Assembly: GCF_963576675.1 (NCBI RefSeq)
Contig: NC_088913.1
Location: 27,111,001-27,175,000, forward strand
Length of the DNA: 64,000 bases
Reading direction: 5' to 3'
From: Euphorbia lathyris
Taxonomy: Eukaryota > Streptophyta > Magnoliopsida > Malpighiales > Euphorbiaceae
This document shows positions 1 through 9,280 of this stretch, piece by piece. The notes under the pieces were generated by a model that was not told the DNA's origin, did no database searches, and saw nothing but the letters and a program-made list of their open reading frames with translations. The position numbers and the translations under genes were made by a program. The number at the start of each line of letters is the position of its first letter. Position 1 is the first letter of the stretch.

Positions 1-665
1 CACCTAAAGGGGGCAACTCTGGTCGAGCAACGCCAGAGGACTCGCCGGCACAATGTGACGGCTCGCTCGCAGACGTCTAAGCCCGGGCACCATCGAAAAA
101 ATCTGACATGTGGGCGCTCCTTCAGGAACCCTCCTGCAAGTAGAGGCACAATAAATACCACTAACTATCTCGTAAATAAAATAAATAGGTCGAACCACTC
201 ACCGGAACTTCTTCCTGACCAAAGACTGCGGCGACAGGCTCCGCCGAAAACACATCCGCCACAGGGTCCACCTCCATCGCAACCTCAGGGCCATCCATCA
301 CGGTCAATAGTGTCGATAAATAGAGAGCGCGGCCCCCGGCATGGTCCCATACATCTCTACGGGCAAAGCGGTGGGTCAAATCACGACGAATGACCGATAA
401 GGGCATGGTCCGCACAGCAAACATGGAGGCGGGGATCTTGTCCGGTGTCCAATGCGAGGCACTAACCCCGGTGATGCCCCGGTCGCCCAAGGGAGAGAGA
501 AATCCGGTCATATTATGGGTCAACGGTAGAAAATTGGTGCTCAACGGTGACAGTGGCCACCGGTATAACAAAGTGTGAAGTTCGATGACCATACCGGGAA
601 GAATTGAAGTTCAGTGGCTAGAATGTGAAAATGGGTATAGTTCAGTGGCCATGGGTGTAATTTAC
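1..665. mobile_element. Terminal part of a TIR element (MULE-like), cut by the window start
   Basis: The last ~90 bp carry the repeated phrase 'gttcagtggcc' and end in GGGTGTAATTTACCC. Read in reverse this is the same terminus (GGGTAAATTACAC..ATGGCCACTGAAC) seen at 836-1294 and 42281-42352. The interior (about 1-560) is GC-rich compared with its surroundings and stays open on both strands for 60-140 codons, but I recognise no protein, so I do not call a gene. The left end lies outside the window, so no target duplication can be tested. Confidence 0.45.
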
Positions 666-835
666 CCTATATATGTGATATGATAGTTTTATATTTTTCA
701 ATGTTAGTTTTTTTCTTTAATGGGTTAAGTTTCATTAAAAATATAAAATCACATTAAAAAAATATAATTTAGCTACATTTAAACTTGAATTTAATTAATT
801 TTTAACGTTATCATATAACTAATGGTAATTAAGTA

Positions 836-1294
836 GCGTAAATTACATCAATGGCCATTGAACTCTATCCATTTTAACATTGTGGTCACTGAACTTCAAT
901 TCTTAACGTTATGACCACTGTATTTTACACATTTTGATACCGGTTGCCACTCAAGGCCTCAAAACGACCATTGAGGTGTCAAAATAAAAGATTCGAAAAG
1001 TTAAAAGATATATTATAAGGAACTTTAATTCTTGAAAATTTTCGTTTTTAGGAGAGAGAGGATTTTTAGAGAGAGAAAACTCCAAAAAAATGTGATTTTG
1101 GAATTTAAAAAATACAGTTTTATGGAAAATGTCGTTTTAAACAACTTTAGTTTTTGAATATTTTCATGTTGAGATCGTTAACAATGATTTTGAGAAGTTA
1201 GTTAAATTTAAAGTTGAATGATCACTAATGTTTAAAGTTCCGTGACTATAATATTAAAATATGTAAAGTTCAGTGATCATAAGTATAATTTTCC
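836..1294. mobile_element. ~460-bp non-autonomous TIR element (MITE), old copy
   Basis: The left end reads GCGTAAATTACATCAATGG and the right end, reverse-complemented, reads GGAAAATTATACTTATGATC. Both are followed by the spaced phrase 'cactgaactt' in matching positions, so the termini are diverged inverted repeats of about 60-80 bp. The interior is AT-rich and non-coding. No clean target-site duplication remains, which fits an old insertion. It lies about 180 bp upstream of the F-box gene and could bring promoter sequence; that is inference. Confidence 0.55.
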
Positions 1295-1379
1295 ATTATT
1301 TATGGTTCTTACTTATTATGCCTAGTTAGCATTAATAAATAACAAAGGGTTATTACCAGCATTTATGGGTGCTCTAATG

Positions 1380-1388
1380 TATAAAAAA
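1380..1388 (+). promoter_or_regulatory. Possible TATA box of the F-box gene
   Basis: The string TATAAAAAA lies about 85 bp upstream of the ATG at 1472, a normal TATA-to-start spacing for a plant gene with a short 5' UTR. The surroundings are AT-rich, so chance occurrence is possible. Confidence 0.3.
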
Positions 1389-1471
1389 CGGACTTATGCT
1401 TAATAAAACAACACAGAGACAATAGCATACCAACTTTTTTTGCACAATAGCATTAAGGCGTAATTGAGAAA

Positions 1472-4046
1472 ATGGAAAGCAAATGGGTGAAGATTGAGGA
1501 CAAACTAGACCGAATCAGTTCTCTACCAAATGACATCATTTACCATATTCTCTCTTTTCTTCCATCAACCAAAGAAGCTATTCGGACTAGCGTTTTATCG
1601 AAACAATGGCACAAACAATGGATTCATGTCCCTGCTCTTATATTCGATTGCCTTGATATTTCCTCTCAAGACATTGATAATGCTCTAATTCTTCATAACT
1701 CCTCCAAGATCAATAAATGTCACCTTCAATTTCGGTGTACCGACGAGAATGATCCTCTGTTTATTTCAAAGATCCTTTTTGCTACAACAAAAAAGGCCGG
1801 GGACTTATATTTGCGTTCATGCTTTCTTAAATACATGTTGCCGGAAATCTTTTTCAACAATTCTTCACTAGTTAACTTAGCTATAGATGGTGTTATTCTT
1901 AGGCCTAATGGAAAGGTAAATTGGGGATGTCTAACAAAACTGTATATGCAAGATTGTGACTTGACTGATCAAGCCATGGAACATGTTCTATCGGGCAGTC
2001 CGTCACTTAAATCGTTAGAATTATACACTTGTTGGTCATTTGATAAGCTTGTTATTACTTCTAAATCTTTGAAAAGATTTTTTGTACATTGCCCAATGGG
2101 TCTACAACATAAAATTTCCGCTATTGAAATTTCATGTCCAAACCTTGAAGAATTATCTCTCAAATATCTGATTATGGATGATCCTAAGGTTGCTCAAGCG
2201 ATTGAAAATGTTCTATCTCGCAGTTTATTACTTGAATCATTTGAATTAAGGGACTGTAGTGATTTCCAAAAGCTTGTTATTGCTTCCAAATCTTTGAAAA
2301 GATTGATTATAAGAAATACTCATTATGTCAATAGTGATATTAAAAACGCTATTATTGAAATTTCATGTCCGAAACTTGAGGAATTGAAGATTTTAGGTAG
2401 ATTAAATATTAAAACGGCTAAACTACTGAATTTGGCATCTTTAATCTGTGCTACTATGGACTTTTACCATATTATGGGTCTTGATGATGAAATTCGAGAA
2501 ATTGAACAAAGTTTAATTAAGGACATTCTGCAGCAGCTTAAGCATGTTAAGCATATACGTATTGGTTCTACCTTTATCAAGGTAACTTTTAAGTATAAAG
2601 TATACATTCTTTGTTCTTTTAAATTTAATTGGGTTATTATAAATTTTTAATTCTGACTTTTCCTTTTTCTACATTTTTGTAGATTCTGTCAATTATGGAG
2701 ATGGGAGGTCAGTTATCTTCGGTGTTAAACATCAAATCCCTAACTTTGGGTTATCCTGATTTTGAAGAGCACTATCCTGGATTTGCATGTATTCTTCGTA
2801 ATTCACCTGTTCTCGAGGAATTAGTTATTGATGACCAGCTCTATAGCCCGGTAAGGTCACGAAACTTTTTAATTCTTAATGCCAAATTTGGTTCAACTAT
2901 TATTATAATGTTATATCATATATGTATACGACGAGGAGGATGGAGGGGTACTCGGGGTACGTTGCACCCCTGCCATAGTAATTCACCCTAAGCAAGGGCA
3001 GAGCCGATCCAGGGCTCGGGCGCTCCGGCCCCCTGACCGACGGCTCCACCCTTAAGTAGTATGGTTTTGGTAGTGGACAATCTCCCTAATTTTAGTTCAT
3101 AAGTGTATTTGTAGTGTTATTACAATATATCAAGATAGTTGAGTTGGTTAGATATATTTTTTAATACAATAAATCAAAGGTTTAAACCCCATAAACCTCT
3201 TTATCTATTTAACCCTTTTGAATTAATTTTTTTCCTAAAATAATTTTTTACTTTTAAAACCCAAATAAATTAAATTTTACTCTATAAACATCATAAGAAA
3301 TCCATCCAAAGTGGCAAAGTTTATGAGATTGAGGCAAAAAAAAAATGTGCAGCCCTAATGGACTGGATTTCGAAAAAAATTCACAGACACTAGTTGCAAG
3401 GTTAAAATTAGTCCACCCGAATATAAAATCCTGACTATGCAACTGCTCTATAGTAAAGAAGGTAGTGTGCATGACTCCTTGGGAATAGAGTTTGGGGTTT
3501 ATAATTGCACCTTCATAACGTGGCTCAACCATGTTTTTATATAGCTACTTTTTAATACCTCATGCGTTAGAAAGTTTTAACATTTCATCGGTTTTTTTAG
3601 TTTTTAGTTTGTGAATAAAATACAACTACTAAAAATGTTGTAACTTGTTAATATGTAGTATTTAATATATAAATAAACTTTGTTACGTCATGAGAAATAA
3701 TTCTCACGCATTTTTATGTTCCTTTTTCCCTAACAATATATTTTTTTTCTAGGGCTATGAGCGTCTCCCAAAGTTGAATTATTTGGGGGAGAACTATTGG
3801 AATTCGAATTTGACTCCATTCGATTGTTTGGCATCCGATCTAAAGACTGTTAAAATTGTTACTTTTCCAGAGTGGGAGGACCAAAAGAAGCTTCTGCAAA
3901 ACTTTGTTCAATTTCTACTCAAGAATGCAAGAGCATTGGAAAAAGTGGTCATTATGTTGGAAGATCCTCAAACAAGTTTTCCCTTTGAAGTTTATCAAGA
4001 ATGGTGTTCTCAAAAGCCTATTGTTGAGTTGGTAAACTGCAAGTAA
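1472..4046 (+). CDS. F-box/LRR/FBD-domain protein, three exons (1472-2581, 2683-2850, 3753-4046)
   Basis: The predicted protein is about 523 aa. Residues ~12-52 are an F-box (starting RISSLPNDIIYHILSFLP, with the downstream SVLSKQW), which in this family binds SKP1/ASK in an SCF ubiquitin ligase. Residues ~90-440 hold irregular leucine-rich repeats (LEELSLKYL, LEELKILG, LEELVIDD), the likely substrate-binding part. Residues ~450-500 match the FBD domain (LKTVKIVTF..NARALEKVVIM). Both introns are GT..AG and phase 0: 2582-2682 (donor gtaact, acceptor tttttgtag) and 2851-3752 (donor gtaagg, acceptor ttttttctag). The reading frame continues across both joins and stops with TAA. Intron 2 is long (902 bp) and contains a GC-richer piece (~2930-3060) that looks like inserted repeat. 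There is no frameshift or stop in the exons, so I regard it as an intact gene. F-box/FBD proteins form large families, so the substrate cannot be guessed. Confidence 0.85.
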
Positions 4047-4438
4047 ATAGGACATGTTTGGATTTAGAACATTACTGCTTTTGTGAAAATTTGTGTTTCT
4101 AAGTATATAATAACATTTTGGAATAATGAAATAATTTTAGTATCGGTCTGATTCTAACTTGCTATATTTCAAATGTCATAATTTTGTTTCAGCTATATGG
4201 AGTTTGTTTACATTTAGCTTAATACATAATTTGTCTGTCCAAAAAGCTTGATTGGTCTGTGTAGCACGTGCCTTAGAATGTTATTACGTAATTCATAAAA
4301 TAGATTAAACCATATTAAAAAGGAATCGTAAAACTTGTATTCTCTAATATTAGAATCTCACACTATGACCTTGGTTGTTTTAATGTTAAAGTGCGTGCAA
4401 CAAATTTTCCGCATTTAATTTATTTTTTTAGAACCAGG
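4047..4438. other. 3' flank of the F-box gene, no further gene
   Basis: AT-rich sequence with AATAAT/AATGAAATAA strings near 4125 that could serve as a polyadenylation signal. I see no ORF or repeat of note up to the start of the LTR at 4439. Confidence 0.5.
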
Positions 4439-4801
4439 TGTAGACACCGAGTCGGAGGACCTGTGACGAAAACCCACGATGAACGGCTAAGTCGGTTGAT
4501 TCCAAGAATTGGAAAATTTAAAAAAGAAATAATAATAAAATAGGAAAACTCGGAGAACCGACGCTTGAAAGCCTCGCTAACAAGTTCGGCCTCTCTTGAG
4601 TGAAGACGGGCGCATTCGCTGTCGCAGCGGTAAGCGAAGGGGCCCCGGAGGCCGAGCGTCGGCCGGTGGGCAACGGACGACGCTCGTCCGTCGAGGGGCG
4701 GGCGTCCTCCGTCGAGCGTCGAGCGTGGTCCGATGCACGGACGGCATCGCCCGATAATGGTCCGACGAGCGCCGGACCGCGTCGGGCGAGCCCTGGCGCT
4801 T

Positions 4802-5037
4802 GTTGGGCAGGCGCCCGACGGCCGTTGGGCGGACGCCCGACTGTCGTTGGGCGGACGTCCAACGATTGTTGGGCGAACGCCCAACGAGCATTGGGCGAAT
4901 GCCCAACGAGCGTTGGGCGATCGCCCAACGCTCGTTGGGCGCTCGCCCAACACAAGTTGGGCGACCGCCCAACGGGTTGGGCGATCGCGCAACTTGCTTT
5001 GGGCGATGCCCAATTTTAATCGGGCGTCGCCCAAAGT
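4802..5037. repeat. 22-bp-period array of short palindromes in the LTR (U3)
   Basis: About eleven units of the form GTTGGGCG-NN-CGCCCAAC, each an 18-bp near-perfect palindrome, are separated by 4-bp linkers. Unit starts fall at 4802, 4824, 4846, 4868, 4890, 4912, 4934, 4956, 4976 and 4998, i.e. exact 22-bp steps with one 20-bp step. The central two bases and the linkers vary while the arms are conserved. The block is strongly GC-rich in AT-rich surroundings and contains almost no stop codons in any of six frames. It ends just before the TATA box. Confidence 0.92.
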
Positions 5038-5041
5038 TACG

Positions 5042-5074
5042 GGGGATCCTTGCCTATATAAGGCACGGATCCCC
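5042..5074 (+). promoter_or_regulatory. LTR core promoter: TATA box at the centre of a 33-bp palindrome
   Basis: CTATATAAGG is the clearest TATA box of the LTR, at 5054-5063. The flanking bases form an inverted repeat (GGGGATCC..TGCCT / AGGCA..GGATCCCC) with 13 of 14 stem positions paired around it. A transcription start would be expected about 25-35 bp further on (~5085-5095), so U3 would be ~650 bp and R+U5 ~2.3 kb. The start site itself is inference. Confidence 0.55.
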
Positions 5075-5962
5075 ATGTATTTGAGAGGGGGAAAAAAAAG
5101 AAAGGAAGGAGAGCTTCGCACTCTAAAATATTTTTTAGAGAGGGAAAGTGGATTTTTTTGGGAAAAAACATTTTTTTCCTAAAAATTGAAAATCTCCAAA
5201 AGTTAAATATTTCTTACAAAACACCGAAAAAACACTGGAAAATCATAATTCGTGGAATCAACCGACACGAGCTGTCAAATACCGATCTTGAGGTATTATC
5301 CGAGGACTAGACTCGTTTTATTTATTTCCTTTATTTATTTATTTATTTTATTTTATTTATTTATGGTATAGTTTTTATTTATTTAGTTAGTTATTTATTA
5401 TCACGTTTTATTTATTATTCCGTATTTATTTAATTTTCGTCTTGTATTAAATAAACGTTTGGTTTTGTTTTGAAATAAAAACCCTCGTTTTAACATCCCA
5501 ATACGAACCGTGATCCGATTCAAAGGAAGTTCGGGATTAAAACGTTGTATTTATAAGTTTTGAAATTTTTTCCAAATCACGTTTTAAAATAAAAACATCG
5601 TTTGGGAGTCTCCGTTATAGACTATGATCCTATTCGGATAGTTCGGAGGTCCAAAATGATAGATTAGATCGAATCTAAAGTGTTTGAACAAATCTGGAAA
5701 GTATAAGGACTGTTGTTGATATTCTGCCTTTTCTGTCACTAACAGCAGATTGAGACGGATTTTTCGTCGGTAATCTGCTGGAAACCGAAAATCATCCATT
5801 TTAACCCATTTTCTCAACTTTTTGGTATTTGATTCTTGTATATATAAGTATATAATTTTGTAATATGATCATAAAAATTATTTTTGGGGTTATATAGCCA
5901 TTAATCGTCTATTATGTAGCTATTTATTTCATATTTGAAGTTTAATTTGTTTTGATTCATTG

Positions 5963-5964
<2 letters not shown>

Positions 5965-6044
<80 letters not shown>
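5965..6044. repeat. (TA)40 microsatellite inside the LTR
   Basis: Forty uninterrupted TA dinucleotides, flanked by 'cattgct' and 'gtttttgggg'. Confidence 0.97.
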
Positions 6045-6047
<3 letters not shown>

Positions 6048-6544
6048 TTTGGGGTATTTGGGTTATATTAGTTATTATTAGATGAAACTATTTTGGGATA
6101 AATGTTATTTTCTTATTTAGGAGTTTTGCCCATTATTTTTATATATTTAGAGTAAAAATGTATTATATTTAGTATTTTCACTATTATTTTTTATATATTT
6201 ATTACGTAGTATCTTTTCACTTATTCTTATTTTATCTATAGATATATCATTATTGTTAGCTAAAAATGTATATGTATGAATATATTCTTTTCCTTATTCT
6301 TTTGACATTTGAATTGGTTTAATTTGGTGAATTTTGGTTTAATTTGTCTATTATTGCAATTATGTTTAAGTAAAGAGTTGATTGAGTGAAAAAGGGAAAA
6401 ATAAACCATAAAAAAGAGTTTTTCAATTTGATCATTTAAGCTAAAGGTTTTTTTTAGAGGTTCCAAATGTAAATAAAAAGTTTTTTTGACTCATTATCAT
6501 TTTCAATGGATTTCCAAAATATCATGATTTAAAACCTTAATTTG

Positions 6545-6815
6545 TTCCAACGACGGATTAAGCGAACCTTGTAATTAAAATCGTTTTCATTGTAAATAAT
6601 GGAGTTTTTGAATCATTTTCTTAAAAGTTTTGTACAAAAATAAATGGACTTGTATGATTAACCACGTTTTTGGGTTCAAAGCTTCTTACTTCACGCTTTC
6701 AAAGGCTCGAACCGTTCCAACGACGATTCGAGTGGACGCCATGTAAATTCACAGGGTTTTGAAACGTGCCTAAATCGTTCCAACGACGATTAAGGCACGA
6801 ACCATGTAAATAAAT
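6545..6815 (+). repeat. Three dispersed copies of a 'gttccaacgacg' motif in R/U5
   Basis: The phrase 'gttccaacgacg' followed by 'gatt' and, ~15-25 bp later, by 'aaccatgtaaat' or a variant occurs near 6546, 6714 and 6777. Spacing is irregular. It looks like diverged internal duplication of the long LTR leader, and I can assign no function to it. Confidence 0.55.
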
Positions 6816-7362
6816 TCGTTTTTGGGAGTGAGACTAGTCTAGAGTTAAGGTATAGTTTAAAGGCATGAATCACACTAAATAAACAATTATTCTTTCTTCC
6901 CCCCTCTCTCTCCTGTACGCTTTAAGTTTATGCAAAATGGGTGATTCTTTATCAAAGTGGCTTTCTATATCATGCTCAAATGGTTTTCAAAACGAGAAAG
7001 AAAAGGGTTTCAAATGAATTTTAAACTTAAAGAAATATACGATTAGTCCGTTATCGCCTAACACGCTAAGTAGGAGGCCGGTGGTTCATAACCGGGCGAT
7101 GTCGGGGTGCCTAGTAGCCTTTCTCCGGAAAGGAGCTAGCCTTCTGGGCTCGTACCTAAGTTTTCCGAACCGACACCGGTCTCCCGTAAGGGATCGGTGT
7201 TCATTTTCCCATTCGTGGGTGGCGACTCTTCCATACTCCAGGCTCTGGTCCTGCCGAGCAGCTTGATTCCGCGATTGGTTGCTTTTGGCGCCAATCACAG
7301 CATCTGTCGTCAACGGTGTCCACCCCCCGGTCCGCCCGGGAGATTAGGCCGCGGCACCTACA

Positions 7363-9280
7363 AGTGGCGACTCTATTGGGGAAGCGAGAAATTTGATTCC
7401 GGAAGGCGTATTAAGCCCTTAACGGGGACGGATCGTATTATTTCTTTTTGTATGCATTCATGTGCATTATTGCAAACCCTTTGGGTAATTTCCACGAAAC
7501 CTCCAGCGAGGGTCCATTCGTCGCTCGTTGGAGGCTAGTGTAAGTTCCCCCTTACAGTAAGGCGCCGAAGGGTCCCCATCCTTTGGATCGTGGGCGAATT
7601 CGTGCGTTCCTGTGAGGTCCCGCGGTCAGCGTGTCAGCATATAGTAGCTTTAGAAATTGCCATAGGATTACCCGTTACCATTTTTGGTGTGATAAATGAA
7701 TCGGTTCGTGTTTTCAAATTGCCATGATCCGTGTCTAATCCTAAAATACGTAGAGAAAATGAAACGATACGTTAATATATACTCTTAAACCGATATATAA
7801 ACTACCCTAAAATGTCGAAACGATTTGAACTAAAGACGACTTAGTCATCTCGCATGAATGAACTTATGCGACCCGTCTGGTCCCGTTCCGTGTCCCGAAG
7901 AAGGCACATGTTTAGGAAATGCGTTGTGACGTAAGCACGAATTAGTACAAGTCGGTTCGGTATTAAGGATAGTTATACCTCGATTCAAAAGTTTATATTA
8001 ACGCTAGCCGTTATTCACATTCTTTAAATATGTTAAGATAAAACGAGATTATGACAAAACGAAAATGAAGAACATTTATGTTTCGAATGACCTTGTTGTA
8101 ATGTAAAGAGTTTCGTAAACGTGGCCCGTCCTTCCGAATAAAAAACGAGCTCTTACATTACACCTTGCGTTGTTCTTAAGAGAAATGGGCGTATCCGCTA
8201 AAGTGACTGAGAAAATAAAAGAAAATAAAACGACCAAAATCATTCTATATCTACGATATGTATCAATCCCGAGAGTAGTTAAAGAAAATAGACCAATGCC
8301 GTTAAATACGTGCCTCGAACTAGGATATACGCCGCTTAAAATCATGAAACCGAATTAAGCTAAACCGTATGATTGCGCCATGTGGACGAGACTGTAGGTT
8401 TGATTAAATGGCTCGATCATTTCGACCGTTATCAAAATTACAAGAAATATGGCCCGATCAGCGTGTTTGTCTGGTTCGTGTCTAAATGAGGATAACGGTA
8501 ATAGCCCTGTTTCGAGTAAACACGCGATTAAACGAAACATTAATTTTCTATAACCACAATAAGATGATATATCCCGTAGATTAGACAATTTGTTGCTAGC
8601 CGGAAGGTCATCGCGTGCTCGAATAAGACTCACCGTCTTTTCATGTAGCCAAAACAAGCCCACGAACTTTAAACGCTAGAAGCAAACACGTTACGCGATG
8701 ATTTCGTTCCCTAAAATAAAATCCAAAGTGATACCATCGCTAAACGGACTCATGGTTACGTCTCTCGATAGATCCAAAAGATCCCGTTGTAATCCAAAAA
8801 TCGAGACACGAACCCACGCGAATAAAGATGGAACGAACCATTACCGATAACGAACGGCTGAACCAAAAGAATAACTCGTACCACGTCTACATCCGAGATA
8901 CGCTCAGAAGGAGTCAAAACCCGAACTAACGTATCTTGTGAAATAACAAAAGACGAGTTATTCGAAAGGACAATCCAATTTGGTCGATATCTTAGTCACT
9001 AAACGCTGATACGTCAAAACAAACTGTATTGTCTGATGGATGATTTACTTTTCCGCAATAATCGACAGCATCACGCGTCCTCTGGACTGCAGTGTGAGCC
9101 CCATACCAAAATCATAGGAAAGAGACCTGGACCATCGAGTGTGTGGAGGAATAAGGGTGGAAGAGAGATACTATGACAACGTGTATTTAGACTAACGTTT
9201 GCTCGTCTTATCTTATGTATCCGAAAATAATAAACGCACACACCACGACTCATGCATATAAATCATGCATACATACTGAA
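7363..9280 (+). other. Long untranslated leader between PBS and gag
   Basis: About 1.9 kb without a credible ORF: scattered stops in all frames and only short open stretches. Long gag leaders are usual in Tat/Ogre elements. I see no repeat or structured motif that stands out. Confidence 0.5.
7365..7382 (+). other. Primer-binding site of the Tat-like element
   Basis: TGGCGACTCTATTGGGGA directly follows the LTR end CTACA plus 'ag'. Tat/Ogre-lineage elements typically carry a TGGCGACTC..GGGGA-type PBS at this place. It sets the LTR boundary used here. Confidence 0.7.

Larger units (their letters stand above)
4439..7362 (+). repeat. 5' LTR (2.9 kb) of a Tat-like Ty3/Gypsy element
   Basis: The repeat opens with TGTAGACACCGAGTCGG and closes with CGCGGCACCTACA, giving TGTAG..CTACA ends. 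Two bases later comes TGGCGACTCTATTGGGGA, the kind of primer-binding site seen in plant Tat/Ogre elements. U3 contains the palindrome array (4802-5037) and a TATA box (5054-5061). R/U5 is very long and holds TTTAT-rich runs, an 80-bp TA microsatellite and three copies of a 'gttccaacgacg' phrase. No second LTR is in the window: the element is cut at 13872. The ends are therefore inferred from the terminal motif plus PBS, not from an LTR pair. Confidence 0.7.

Noticed and set aside
161..592. 143-codon open frame on the minus strand near the window start
   Set aside because: No recognisable domain, overlaps the end of a TIR element and has open frames on the opposite strand; treated as element filler.
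4802..5037. CRISPR-like regularity
   Set aside because: The units are palindromes with 4-bp linkers and no unique spacers, inside a plant LTR. Not CRISPR.
4420..5182. Long overlapping open frames on both strands in the palindrome array
   Set aside because: A 22-bp period, not a multiple of three, with few stop triplets keeps all frames open by composition. The encoded repeats look alike in every frame. Not a gene.
7081..7538. Open frames across the LTR-PBS boundary
   Set aside because: They cross the LTR end and PBS and match no protein; GC-rich LTR sequence explains them.
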